Assembly (NCBI GenBank): GCA_031365465.1
Contig: JANLYD010000281.1
Location: forward strand, 1 to 29,128
Direction: 5' to 3'
Length of the DNA stretch: 29,128 nucleotides
Source of the DNA: JABFRJ01 sp031365465
GTDB taxonomy: Bacteria; Pseudomonadota; Alphaproteobacteria; Rhizobiales; Hyphomicrobiaceae
Positions 14,048 to 22,367 of the stretch are shown in pieces (positions within the stretch are counted from its first letter, which is position 1; each line of letters opens with the position of its first letter). The notes beneath the pieces were generated by a model. The model was given only the letters and a program-made list of their open reading frames with translations, ran no database searches and was not told where the DNA came from. Made by a program: the position numbers and the translations under genes.

Positions 14048-16099
14048 ATGGCATTCCCCGAAACCAACCCAGCTCTCTCCCGCGCCCTCGCCGCCCGCAA
14101 CTACGATGAACCCACCGCCGTCCAGCTTGCTGTCTTAGAGGCCAAAGCCGACGGCCGCGACCTCCTCGTCTCCGCCCAGACCGGCTCCGGCAAAACCGTC
14201 GCCTTCGGCTTAGCCTTCGCCGGCAAGCTGCTGGCAGGTGAAGAGAAATTCGGCCGCGCGGGCGCTCCGCTCGCACTCATCATCGCGCCGACCCGTGAAC
14301 TCGCCATGCAGGTCCAACGCGAACTCGCGTGGCTCTACGCCGAAACCGGCGCCCGCGTGGCCTCGTGTGTTGGCGGCATGGACGTCCGCACCGAAAAGAA
14401 CGCACTGTCGGCCGGCTGTCACATCGTCGTCGGCACCCCCGGCCGCATCCGCGACCACCTCGAGCGCAACCGCCTCGATGTCAGCGCCCTGCGCGCCGTC
14501 GTGCTCGACGAAGCCGACGAAATGCTGGACCTCGGCTTCCGCGAAGATCTGCAGGCGATCCTCGACGCGACGCCGGCCGAACGCCAGACGTTGATGTTTT
14601 CAGCCACCATGCCGAAGGCCATCGAAACCCTGGCCCGCACCTATCAGCGCGACGCTCTCCGCATCGAAACCGTGTCGAAGAACAAGCCACATGCCGACAT
14701 CGAATATCGCGCCATCCGCACCGCCCCGCGTGACGCCGAACTCGCCGTGGTCAACGTGCTGCGCTTTTTCGAAAGCGGCTCGGCGCTGGTGTTCTGCTCC
14801 ACGCGCGAAGGCGTCCGCAAAATGCATTTGCGCCTGGCAGAGCGCGGTTTCTCAGCCGTCGCTCTCTCCGGCGAGCTGACGCAGAACGAACGCAACACTG
14901 CGCTGCAATCTCTGCGTGACGGCCGCTCACGCGTGCTCGTCGCAACCGACGTTGCCGCGCGCGGGCTCGACCTGCCCGACCTCGCCCTCGTCATCCACGC
15001 CGATCTGCCCAACGATCGCGAGACGCTGTTGCATCGCTCCGGCCGCACCGGCCGCGCTGGCAAGAAGGGAGTCTGCGTGCTGATCGTGCCACAGACCCGC
15101 CGCCGTCGCGCCGACAGCTTGCTGCTCGCAGCCGGCGTCAAAGCCGCCTGGGGCCCGCCGCCGTCGGCTGACGAGATCCGCGCCAAGGATCAGCAGCGCC
15201 TGCTTGCCCACCCGATCTTTTCCGAACCCGCCACCGATGAAGATCTGGCGCTCGGTCGCGCCCTGATCGCCGGCGGCCGCACCGCCGACGAAATCGCCAT
15301 GGCGCTGATGCGCTTTCACCGCGCACAGCTCCCCGCCCCCGAAGATCTGCAAGATCCCGGCGCGATGGCTCGCACACCTTATGAAAGCCGCCAGCGCGGC
15401 GACGCCCCCGAGCGAAATTCCCGCGACCGTTCCGAACGGGGGATGGCCGACCGCCCCGCCCACGCCGGACCGCGCCGCGAAGCCGGCGAGTTCAAACGTC
15501 CGGCAGCGAATCGCGAGCGCCCGGACCGCGAAGACATGGTGTGGTTCCGCATTTCCATCGGCCGCGAGCACAACGCCGATCCGCGTTGGTTGCTGCCGCT
15601 GATCTGCCGTGCGGGCGATGTCACAAAGTCCGAGATCGGCGTCATCCGCATCTTCGATCGCGACAGCCGCTTCCAGATCGCCCAGGAACACGCCGATCGC
15701 TTCGCGGCAGCCGTCAAGGCGTCACCGCAGAAGCAGGGCCACATCGCCCGTGTCAGCAACAAGCAAGGCGACGGTGACGACGCATCCGGCAGCGAGCAGG
15801 CATCGGTAGCTCCACGCTCCGAGGCACCGCCCGCCTCGGCACGTCCCGACAGCAAGCCTTATCAAAAACCGAGCTACGCCAAGCCGAGCTACGCCAAGCC
15901 CGAAGGTGCGAAGTCGGAAGGCTACAAAGGCAAAAGCTTCAAGCCCCATCAAGGCAAACCCAACGACTTCAAAGGCAACGGTTTCAAATCCAAAGGCCCC
16001 AACAAGTTCGCCAAGCCCGGCGCGCCGAGCGCCGCCAAACCCGCCTTCAAAGACAAGTCGACCTTCAAGAAAAAAGCCCATACCGGCTCCGACGCCTGA
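14048..16099 (+). CDS. DEAD-box RNA helicase with DbpA-type RNA-binding domain
   Basis: This 683-residue ATP-dependent RNA helicase probably acts in ribosome assembly or cold/stress RNA remodelling. Core motifs appear in order: Phe3 and Gln26 of the Q motif, Walker A AQTGSGKT (43-50), APTREL, TPGRIRDH, DEADEMLD, SATMPK, VFCSTREG, ARGLDLP and HRSGRTGRAG. After a linker there is a DbpA-like RNA-binding domain (EDMVWFRISIGREH through FQIAQEHADRFAAAV, about residues 495-560). DbpA itself recognises 23S rRNA hairpin 92. The tail of about 100 residues is Lys/Pro/Ser/Gly-rich with KPSYA repeats and is probably disordered and RNA-binding. The ATG at 14048 has no strong ribosome site. Confidence 0.95.
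   Translation: MAFPETNPALSRALAARNYDEPTAVQLAVLEAKADGRDLLVSAQTGSGKTVAFGLAFAGKLLAGEEKFGRAGAPLALIIAPTRELAMQVQRELAWLYAETGARVASCVGGMDVRTEKNALSAGCHIVVGTPGRIRDHLERNRLDVSALRAVVLDEADEMLDLGFREDLQAILDATPAERQTLMFSATMPKAIETLARTYQRDALRIETVSKNKPHADIEYRAIRTAPRDAELAVVNVLRFFESGSALVFCSTREGVRKMHLRLAERGFSAVALSGELTQNERNTALQSLRDGRSRVLVATDVAARGLDLPDLALVIHADLPNDRETLLHRSGRTGRAGKKGVCVLIVPQTRRRRADSLLLAAGVKAAWGPPPSADEIRAKDQQRLLAHPIFSEPATDEDLALGRALIAGGRTADEIAMALMRFHRAQLPAPEDLQDPGAMARTPYESRQRGDAPERNSRDRSERGMADRPAHAGPRREAGEFKRPAANRERPDREDMVWFRISIGREHNADPRWLLPLICRAGDVTKSEIGVIRIFDRDSRFQIAQEHADRFAAAVKASPQKQGHIARVSNKQGDGDDASGSEQASVAPRSEAPPASARPDSKPYQKPSYAKPSYAKPEGAKSEGYKGKSFKPHQGKPNDFKGNGFKSKGPNKFAKPGAPSAAKPAFKDKSTFKKKAHTGSDA
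15871..15900 (+). repeat. Perfect 15-bp tandem repeat in the helicase tail
   Basis: GAGCTACGCCAAGCC is repeated exactly at 15871-15885 and 15886-15900, encoding two KPSYA-type units in the basic C-terminal tail. Confidence 0.97.
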
Positions 16100-16405
16100 C
16101 ACCGATGCCAACAAATCTCAGCGCTTTCGAAGCTCGTGCGCCGGGATCTGATGCAAGCTGCGTGCTGGAGGCGGAGGTCAGCACGCATGGCTCGACCATA
16201 TTCTCACGATCTCAGATAGCGTGTCGTGGCGCAGGTTGCGCGCTACGAAGAGACTGCCCGCGCAGCAGCCAAATCGTATCCGGGTAAACTTGCCTTGCCG
16301 TTCGCAAGCTCGGTGATACGATAGCCACGTTTCAGACAGTCAGACGCCGCCAAATTCCTCAGCTATCGCAAAAGTCTCAAAGCAAGTCGCATGAGGGTGG
16401 ATCAA
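16100..16405. other. Intergenic region, nothing recognised
   Basis: These 306 bases separate the helicase from the small secreted protein. I found no gene, strong hairpin with a U tract, or repeat. The promoter of the downstream gene should lie toward the right end. Confidence 0.5.
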
Positions 16406-16783
16406 ATGAATGTTCGCTATTTGGGTGTCCATCTCCTGGCCACCGGAGTTTCCCTCTGCCGCATGATTGATCCGGCCACGGCGCAAGCAATCCCACACAT
16501 CGAGAAATGCACGCTGACCGAAAAATGGAGCGTCCAAGACGGGCGTTTTGGTGTCAGCAACGTATGCGGCGAACCAGTCGCCGTGCAATTCATGGACCTG
16601 AGCGACAAGAAAGCAATCACTGCCGAAATAAAACCGGGCGAACGCTATAATCTGAAATTGAGCAAGAAGCCTGACAACTGGATGTTCACCACGTGCCCGG
16701 TCGGTTATGTCAGCAATATTGCATTTCGCGCAGCCGAAAGTAAAAAGCTCCAACCCGGCGACTACGCGTGCGTCAAGAAGTGA
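16406..16783 (+). CDS. Secreted four-cysteine protein, unknown
   Basis: I do not recognise this 125-residue product. A signal peptide (MNVRYLGVHLLATGVSL, cleavage near ATAQA) leads to a mature domain of about 97 residues with four cysteines (in EKCTL, SNVCGE, TTCPVG and YACVKK), enough for two disulfides in the periplasm. Alternating hydrophobic residues (AVQFMDL, RYNLKLS) suggest a beta-rich fold. I chose the ATG at 16406 because GAGGGTGGA (16393-16401) precedes it; an ATG at 16391 is in frame. Codon use is less GC-biased than in neighbouring genes, a mild hint of acquisition. It converges on the kinase gene with 22 bases between. Confidence 0.75.
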   Translation: MNVRYLGVHLLATGVSLCRMIDPATAQAIPHIEKCTLTEKWSVQDGRFGVSNVCGEPVAVQFMDLSDKKAITAEIKPGERYNLKLSKKPDNWMFTTCPVGYVSNIAFRAAESKKLQPGDYACVKK

Positions 16784-16805
16784 TCGGACGAATGTCGCGA
16801 TAGTC

Positions 16806-17315
16806 TTAGCGGCATCTCCCCTGCGCGCGCAGCCATGACGTCAGATCGAAGTCGCTTGCTATGCGCACCAGCGGTTCATCCGGCGTTGGAAACTCGAACG
16901 TCCGACAATGGTGTTCGAAGACGTCATCGTTGATGTGATGGCGGATGGGTGTCGCATTGTTCTTGGCACGCCGGGCGCGGATGACCTCGATCGGAGTGTC
17001 GACGAACAGCACCTTGAAGTCGGCGCCACAGTCGGTGGCGACGGCCCGGCATCGAGCCCTCAAGAATGTGTGCGAAAACGTATCGTCGACGACCGCCGAC
17101 TGCGCAGCTTTGAGTGTAGTCCGCAACCGGTCCATGGCGATCGCGCTGGTCTCTTCCCACTGCGCAACCGTCATGCCTTGACCGCCGTGCAGCCCGCGTT
17201 CGTGATTGATCTCGTCGAGGCTGATACGCTCGATCGCAAGCTCAGCCGCAAGGGCTCGTGCCAACGTCGATTTGCCCGAAAATGCCAACCCGCACATCGC
17301 GTAGACCGTCAGCAT
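16806..17315 (-). CDS. P-loop kinase-like ATPase
   Basis: This 169-residue protein resembles predicted kinases of the small AAA/zeta-toxin-like P-loop group (COG0645 type). Walker A is GLAFSGKST at residues 9-17 right at the N-terminus, followed by the helix LARALAAEL. The strand AVVDDTF fits the family's acidic strand, and FKVLFVDTPIEVIRARRAKN resembles the lid and Arg finger region. There is no signal peptide. The ribosome site GAGAGG lies 4 bases before the ATG. It is the last of three - strand genes, 27 bases after a lipoprotein. The phosphorylated substrate is unknown, and no antitoxin-like partner is visible. Confidence 0.85.
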   Translation of the reverse strand: MLTVYAMCGLAFSGKSTLARALAAELAIERISLDEINHERGLHGGQGMTVAQWEETSAIAMDRLRTTLKAAQSAVVDDTFSHTFLRARCRAVATDCGADFKVLFVDTPIEVIRARRAKNNATPIRHHINDDVFEHHCRTFEFPTPDEPLVRIASDFDLTSWLRAQGRCR

Positions 17316-17342
17316 CAGCCTCTCACACCGAACGTCGCCGGC

Positions 17343-17648
17343 TCACACGTGGCAGCGGGCACCGAGGTATTGGTTGAGCAACGAATTGTAGCGGTCGGCG
17401 ACGGCTTGCGTAGCAGGATCGACCTTGCCGTGCGACGCGCGCTCGACTTTCGATTGTGCACCCTGCGAGTCCATCTTGTTCAATTCGCCCCGGATCGACT
17501 GGCACGATTGGCCGGCCGGCAAGGGGCGCGCGCCGGGATCGCCATTCGATTTGCCGCCACCTTCGCAACCGGCAAGCAGAACTGCGGCGGCCACTGCTGC
17601 AGCCATGGCCGACTTGCTGATTGCCGATGTCGAATTGGAGCGGATCAT
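17343..17648 (-). CDS. Lipoprotein with cysteine-bounded domain, paralogue of the upstream gene
   Basis: This 101-residue protein has a signal peptide with lipobox LAGC (lipidated Cys28), a short Gly/Pro linker, and a domain bounded by Cys49 and Cys99. Within it, C.S, a Gly at +14, E.A and GK (+25/+26) line up without gaps with the neighbouring lipoprotein at 17812-18336, and both end in an LN...C segment. The ATG at 17648 puts the signal peptide at the N-terminus, with AAGGA upstream. It lies 27 bases before the kinase gene. No known function; location is likely the outer or inner membrane facing the periplasm. Confidence 0.8.
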   Translation of the reverse strand: MIRSNSTSAISKSAMAAAVAAAVLLAGCEGGGKSNGDPGARPLPAGQSCQSIRGELNKMDSQGAQSKVERASHGKVDPATQAVADRYNSLLNQYLGARCHV

Positions 17649-17682
17649 CCTGGAGCATCCTTTGGCTTCGTCGGCGTCCACA

Positions 17683-17705
17683 CAAGGCCCCGAGCGGAGG
17701 CCTTG
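17683..17705 (-). promoter_or_regulatory. Hairpin in the leader of the short lipoprotein gene
   Basis: A perfect 7-bp inverted repeat (CAAGGCC / GGCCTTG, 9-base spacer) lies 34 bases upstream of the ATG at 17648. It has no U tract after it on the - strand. It could be a leader structure or a protein-binding site, and neither is shown. Confidence 0.35.
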
Positions 17706-17811
17706 GCCAAACGCCAAATCTGGTCACGTCAGCAAACACACTGAGGCGATGCTGACAATGGCAGTGCTGCCACAGATGGCGACAAAGCAGCAGCGCGCGG
17801 GAGTGTGGCGA

Positions 17812-18336
17812 TTACTGCGGCGCGGCGACCGTAGCCGCTGGCGGCACGACGGTCACGCCGCTGGTGTCCTTGGCGGCAACGGTTTTGGCGACCGATGCTG
17901 TCTTCACGGCTGCGACAGGCTTCACCGGCGTGGCCGCAACAGGTGCAGCGACCGCAGCGGTCCTGGGCAGGTTGGGGCCGCATTTGGTGATGAAATCGGC
18001 GTTGAGTTTGTTCAGTTGCGACTGCTTGGCGAGTGCGGAACGCTGCACGTTGACGACCGAGGTCTTTCCGTCGGCTGCCTTCTCGAGGCGCTCGACCGAG
18101 CCCTCGCGGCGCAAGCCGTCGATTTGCGTCGCCATCGACACGCACACGGGGTCGGCGCTGGCTTTCGCTTCGACGGCTGGCTTGCTGTCACCGATCGCAC
18201 CAGTGCTGAACATGTTCGCGTTTATGCCGCCGTCGCTGGAGCAGCCGCCGGCCACTGTTGCAACGATTACCGAGAGGCCGAGTGCCGCGCGACGGAGCGA
18301 TTGAGCCGAGCAGGCCGAGCCGAATGAGACGGTCAT
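17812..18336 (-). CDS. Lipoprotein with cysteine-bounded domain and Ala/Val/Pro-rich tail
   Basis: This 174-residue protein has a signal peptide with lipobox AGGC (lipidated Cys32), then a linker, a domain bounded by Cys65 and Cys119, and a tail of about 50 residues of Ala, Val, Pro, Lys and Thr resembling a flexible cell-wall-spanning linker. The bounded domain matches the shorter lipoprotein downstream (see 17343-17648), so the two arose by duplication. A disulfide between the two outer cysteines is likely. The ribosome site GAGGA precedes the ATG by 6 bases. The gap of 163 bases to the next gene may carry a second promoter. Function is unknown. Confidence 0.8.
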   Translation of the reverse strand: MTVSFGSACSAQSLRRAALGLSVIVATVAGGCSSDGGINANMFSTGAIGDSKPAVEAKASADPVCVSMATQIDGLRREGSVERLEKAADGKTSVVNVQRSALAKQSQLNKLNADFITKCGPNLPRTAAVAAPVAATPVKPVAAVKTASVAKTVAAKDTSGVTVVPPAATVAAPQ

Positions 18337-18633
18337 GGAAGTCCTCGTTGGAATGAGAATATGCAGCGATAGCCGGTTCGACGCAGACGCTACTTGGCGT
18401 GCCGAGTGACGAGTAGATGCCGACTCGAAAATCTGTGTCGAGCGTTACGCCTCCGCCCCAGAGGCCGCAACATGGAGCGCACCATAGACAGGCCTCGACC
18501 GCGTATTCCAGGCACTAAAGTGTGGAAAGCGCACGCCCGTTGCTGCGGAAGCACACAGTCTGCGTGTGCAACTCCGCCCTCGGCTCACATTCAATCTCAG
18601 CTCTGCGACTCCAGCCGCGAATGTCGACCCGCG
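18337..18633. other. Intergenic region upstream of the lipoproteins
   Basis: These 297 bases hold no gene I can support. The promoter for the - strand lipoprotein gene and the 3' untranslated part of the flavin reductase gene should be here. No strong terminator hairpin was seen. Confidence 0.45.
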
Positions 18634-19293
18634 TCAGCGATATTTGCCGTCCCAGTCTGCGGGCCGGACGAGCTGTCCGTCGGCACCCACTTCCGGGCGG
18701 TTGATGGAGAACATCGTTTCCGGTGTGACGACGGCGTAATCCATATAGCCGAGGCGGGCGATGGGCTGCATCGCGCCGGTGTCGATCAAGCCGTCCTTGA
18801 TGTATTTGTCGTCGATGTGGATGCCGACAACGAGGCCGATGACCAGATAATAGCTCTGCCGGTAGCGGCCGACGCCGGGCAGCGGCATGATCTGATGCAA
18901 TTTGCATTCGAAGGCGGCGGCGGCTTCCTTGACGCGTGGCGCCGACACCAGGTTGGATTTGGTGGCCGTGAGGCCGGCGAGCGGAAATTCATCCACGCCG
19001 CGCGGCACGGCCGCCGACGACATGTTCATGTGCTCGCGCAATTCGTAGGTCGCGAGATTGCAGACGAACTCGCCGGTCTCTTCGATGTTGGCAAGACTGT
19101 CCTTCATGCCGGCCGAGCCGAACACGACGTAGTGCGGTTTCTCCGCCACCGCGTTGAAGAAGCTGTACGGCGCGAGATTGGCCTGCCCGCTCTTGCTCAC
19201 CGACGAGATCCAGCCGATCGGCCGTGGCACGGCCAACGCCTTGAACGGATCGTGCGGCAGGCCGTGCTTGTTTTCGAGCGCGTCGTAGAACAT
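18634..19293 (-). CDS. Flavin reductase-like domain protein
   Basis: This 219-residue protein has the flavin reductase-like (FMN-binding split-barrel) fold. The segment AVPRPIGWISSVSKSGQANLAPYSFFNAVAEKPHYVVFG is the family's flavin-binding N-terminal half, followed by DSLANIEETGEFVCNLATYELREHMN. The C-terminal part has FECKLHQIMPLPG and VIGLVVGIHIDD, typical of the longer DIM6/NTAB-type members. The ATG at 19293 with CGGAGA upstream gives the usual start MFYDALENKHGLP. Such proteins supply reduced flavin to partner oxygenases or act as stand-alone oxidoreductases. No dedicated partner lies beside it, although a FAD monooxygenase is encoded 6 kb away. Confidence 0.9.
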   Translation of the reverse strand: MFYDALENKHGLPHDPFKALAVPRPIGWISSVSKSGQANLAPYSFFNAVAEKPHYVVFGSAGMKDSLANIEETGEFVCNLATYELREHMNMSSAAVPRGVDEFPLAGLTATKSNLVSAPRVKEAAAAFECKLHQIMPLPGVGRYRQSYYLVIGLVVGIHIDDKYIKDGLIDTGAMQPIARLGYMDYAVVTPETMFSINRPEVGADGQLVRPADWDGKYR

Positions 19294-19378
19294 CAGGCTA
19301 AGTCTCCGGAGGCGCTCGCACGCGCGAGCCGTGAGGGCGAGGCATTTGGCTTGGCCTCGCGCGGGCGAGGCATGGGGC

Positions 19379-19540
19379 ATGGTCACTGTGTACGCCATCG
19401 CAGCAGCGGTGGGAATGTGGATCGGGCAAAAGCTCCTGATCCGTTTCCGCTCGCGCCGTTGCACCGTGCAAGTCTTATCGGCATGGGCCGCCTATTCGCG
19501 CGTCACGAAACGACTTGTCGTTAAACCCTGTCCCGACTAG
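19379..19540 (+). CDS. Possible 53-residue membrane peptide
   Basis: This short frame starts MVTVYAIAAAVGMWIGQKLL, one possible membrane helix, and continues with a basic tail. It fills the gap before the transporter operon. GGCGAGG lies upstream, but the sequence shows no family resemblance and could be a chance frame. Confidence 0.2.
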   Translation: MVTVYAIAAAVGMWIGQKLLIRFRSRRCTVQVLSAWAAYSRVTKRLVVKPCPD

Positions 19541-19588
19541 CGTCTGGGGACCGTGGACGATCCCTGTCCAGGCGCGTCTGGGTAACCG

Positions 19589-20506
19589 ATGCTGACCTAT
19601 GCCTTCCGTCGCTTCATCTTGGCCGCATCGGTGGCGGTGACCGTGATGGCGCTGGCGTTCGCCTTGACGCGGCTTTCAGGTGATCTTGCGCTCTCGATTG
19701 CCGGTCCGAGTGCCAGTGCCGACGACGTTGAACTGGTGCGCAAGGCGTATGGCCTCGATCGTCCCTTGATCGTCCAGTTCTTCGACTGGGTGGGCCACGC
19801 GGCCGTGGGCGATTTCGGCGACAGCTATTTCTTCAAGGCCAAGGTATCGTCACTCATTCTCGACCGCATGCCGGTAACGCTGACGCTGGCGATGGTGGGG
19901 CTCGGCCTCGCCTTGCTCGTCGCGCTGCCGCTCGGAGTGATCGCGGCGATGCGCGAGGGGACGTGGGTCGACCGGTGCGTGACCGGTGTCGCCATCGTCG
20001 GCCAGGCTATTCCGTCGTTCTGGCTGGGCCTCATATTGATGATCACACTCGGCTTGATGCTGGGCTGGTTGCCGATCTCGGGTACGGGAAGCTGGCAGCA
20101 CTACGTGATGCCGGGGACCGTGCTGGCGTTTACCGCCATTCCGGCGCTGTTGCGGCTGACGCGGTCTGGCATGATCGACGCGCTCGCATCAGATTATATC
20201 CGTACGGCGCGCGCCAAGGGGTTGTCACGGGCGTCGATCGTGCTGAAGCATGCTCTGCGGAATGCGGCGATCCCCGTCGTCTCGGTCGCGGCGGTACAGT
20301 TGGGGTTCATGCTCGGCGGCTCCATCGTCATCGAAACGGTGTTCGCGTTGCACGGCATCGGCTTCCTCGCGTGGGAAAGCATCGGCAAGAACGATTTCCC
20401 CATCGTGCAGGCGATCGTGCTGATCTTGTCGCTGACCTATATCGTGCTCACCTTGCTCGCTGATCTGCTCAACGCGGTGCTCGACCCGAGGCTGCGCAGC
20501 CAATGA
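19589..20506 (+). CDS. ABC transporter permease, DppB/OppB type
   Basis: This is the first membrane subunit of a peptide/nickel-type importer, 305 residues with about six membrane helices. It starts MLTYAFRRFILAASVAVTV, the usual first helix of DppB. A periplasmic loop has LVRKAYGLDRPLIVQFFDWVGHAAVGDFGDSY, and the cytoplasmic EAA loop is DYIRTARAKGLSRASIVLKHALRNA, which docks on the ATPase. The next gene starts within its stop codon (ATGA). The ribosome site is weak. It opens a five-gene operon. Confidence 0.95.
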   Translation: MLTYAFRRFILAASVAVTVMALAFALTRLSGDLALSIAGPSASADDVELVRKAYGLDRPLIVQFFDWVGHAAVGDFGDSYFFKAKVSSLILDRMPVTLTLAMVGLGLALLVALPLGVIAAMREGTWVDRCVTGVAIVGQAIPSFWLGLILMITLGLMLGWLPISGTGSWQHYVMPGTVLAFTAIPALLRLTRSGMIDALASDYIRTARAKGLSRASIVLKHALRNAAIPVVSVAAVQLGFMLGGSIVIETVFALHGIGFLAWESIGKNDFPIVQAIVLILSLTYIVLTLLADLLNAVLDPRLRSQ

Positions 20507-21387
20507 CCCAAGTTCTTCCAATCGTCGTCTTCGCCGAAGCGCCGCGCCGCTCACGCCGGGTGCCGCAGCGCTTGGCCACCTGGATCGGTGTGATGATCGT
20601 GGGGACGGTGGCGCTGGTCGCTCTGTTCGCGCCGCTGCTGTTGTCGCTCGATGCATTCTCGCAAGATCTGAACGCACGGCTCACTCCGCCCTTCTGGATG
20701 CAAGGCACAAACCCCGCGCATCTGCTCGGCACCGATCAACTCGGCCGCGACTATCTCGCCCGGCTGGTCTACGGCGCGCGCATCTCGCTGTTGATCGGGA
20801 TTTTGACCGTCATCACTTCGGGTCTGATCGGTATCACACTCGGCATCATGGGCGGTTTTTTCGGCGGTCGTATCGACGACGCTGTGCTGTTCGCGGTGAC
20901 GTGCCGGCTGTCGATCCCGGTGGTGCTCGTGGCGCTGGCCGTCGTCGGCCTCATCGGCTCCAGCTTGACGCTGGTGCTCGCGACGCTGGGCCTGTTGCTG
21001 TGGGATCGTTTCGCGGTGGTCGCCCGCGCGACGACGATGCAGATTCGAAATCTCGACTACATCGCGGCCGCGCGTTGTGCAGGGGCATCGACGCCGCATC
21101 TGCTGTTCCGCGAGGTGTTGCCGAACATCGTGTCGCCGCTCGCCGTGGTCGCCACGCTCGAGGCCGCACTGGCCATTCTGCTCGAGGCCACGCTGTCGTT
21201 CCTGGGGCTTGGGGTGCCGCCGCCGTTACCGTCATGGGGACTGATGATCGCGGAAGGGAAAGACTACATGTTCTTCTCGCCGTGGGTGATCATGATACCC
21301 GGCGTGACGCTGTTCACGTTTGTGCTCGGCATCAATCTGCTCGGCGACGGTTTGCGCGAATGGCTTGGCGCGGAGAGACCGCGGTGA
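20503..21387 (+). CDS. ABC transporter permease, DppC/OppC type
   Basis: This is the second membrane subunit, 294 residues. An N-terminal helix and periplasmic segment with HLLGTDQLGRDYLARLVYGARISLLIG are the DppC signature. The EAA loop is DYIAAARCAGASTPHLLFREVLPN, and the last part, LGLGVPPPLPSWGLMIAEGKDYM, is typical. It overlaps the upstream permease by four bases and the downstream ATPase gene by four (GTGA), indicating tight translational coupling. Confidence 0.95.
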   Translation: MTQVLPIVVFAEAPRRSRRVPQRLATWIGVMIVGTVALVALFAPLLLSLDAFSQDLNARLTPPFWMQGTNPAHLLGTDQLGRDYLARLVYGARISLLIGILTVITSGLIGITLGIMGGFFGGRIDDAVLFAVTCRLSIPVVLVALAVVGLIGSSLTLVLATLGLLLWDRFAVVARATTMQIRNLDYIAAARCAGASTPHLLFREVLPNIVSPLAVVATLEAALAILLEATLSFLGLGVPPPLPSWGLMIAEGKDYMFFSPWVIMIPGVTLFTFVLGINLLGDGLREWLGAERPR

Positions 21388-22367
21388 CCCCTGCGCTTGA
21401 AATCGAAAACCTAAGTGTCACGTTCGCGTCGGGGACGGCGGCGGTGCGCGGCCTGTCGCTGTCGGTCCAGAAAGGGGAGATGCATTGCCTGGTCGGCGAG
21501 TCCGGCTGCGGCAAGTCGGTGACGGCGCTTGCCGTCATGGATCTGCTGGCGCGCGGTGCCGTCAGAAAAGCCGACAAGCTGATCTTGGCGGGACGCGACA
21601 TCGCCCGGCTGAACGAGCGCGACATCTCCAAATTGCGTGGCGCATCGATGGCCATGATTTTCCAGGAGCCGATGACCAGCCTCAATCCCGCCTACACCAT
21701 CGGGTCGCAGATGACGGAGGTGCTGCGCCGGCACAAGGGGGCCAGTCGCACGGAGGCGGTCGACCGGGCGGCGATGCTGCTGGATCGCGTGGGAATAACC
21801 GCGCCGGGGCTAAGGCTCGGGCAGTTCCCGCATCAGCTTTCGGGTGGCCTGCGCCAGCGTGTCATGATCGCGATGGCCTTGATGTGCGGTCCCGAACTGC
21901 TGATCGCCGACGAGCCGACGACAGCGCTCGACGTCACCGTGCAGGCGCAGATTTTGCGATTGCTCGCCACGCTGCAGAAGGATCTCGGCCTCGCGATTTT
22001 GCTGATCACGCACGATCTCGGAATTGTCGCGCGCGTCGCACAGCAGGTGTCGGTGATGTACGCCGGCGAAGTGGTCGAACGCGCGCCGACGGCAGACCTG
22101 TTCGCGCGACCGCAGCATCCCTATACGCGCGGGCTTCTCGAGTGCGTGCCCGTGCCGGGAAAGATCGCGCCGGGATCGCCACTCGGCAGCATTCCCGGCA
22201 CGGTGCCGACGATCACGGCCGGCTTCAAAGGGTGCGGATTTGCCGGCAGGTGCCAGCACGTGACGGCCGCGTGCGGAGAGACGATTGCGGAACGGACTGC
22301 CGGCGACCGGCATCAGGTGCGCTGTATCCTGACGAAAGACCGCGCCGAGGGAGGCATCGCCGCATGA
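21384..22367 (+). CDS. ABC transporter ATPase, DppD/OppD type
   Basis: This 327-residue ATPase powers the importer. Walker A GESGCGKS is at residues 38-45, the Q-loop is in MIFQEPMTSLNPAYTIG, the signature LSGGLRQR has Leu where Met or Gln is usual, Walker B is LLIADEPTTALD and the H-loop is ITHDLG. The C-terminal oligopeptide-type extension has HPYTRGLLECVP and a cysteine cluster GCGFAGRCQHVTAAC, which in related proteins can hold an Fe-S cluster. The start is GTG at 21384, overlapping the permease stop, with GGAGAG upstream. An ATG further in would delete the first strand. Confidence 0.94.
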   Translation: MTPALEIENLSVTFASGTAAVRGLSLSVQKGEMHCLVGESGCGKSVTALAVMDLLARGAVRKADKLILAGRDIARLNERDISKLRGASMAMIFQEPMTSLNPAYTIGSQMTEVLRRHKGASRTEAVDRAAMLLDRVGITAPGLRLGQFPHQLSGGLRQRVMIAMALMCGPELLIADEPTTALDVTVQAQILRLLATLQKDLGLAILLITHDLGIVARVAQQVSVMYAGEVVERAPTADLFARPQHPYTRGLLECVPVPGKIAPGSPLGSIPGTVPTITAGFKGCGFAGRCQHVTAACGETIAERTAGDRHQVRCILTKDRAEGGIAA

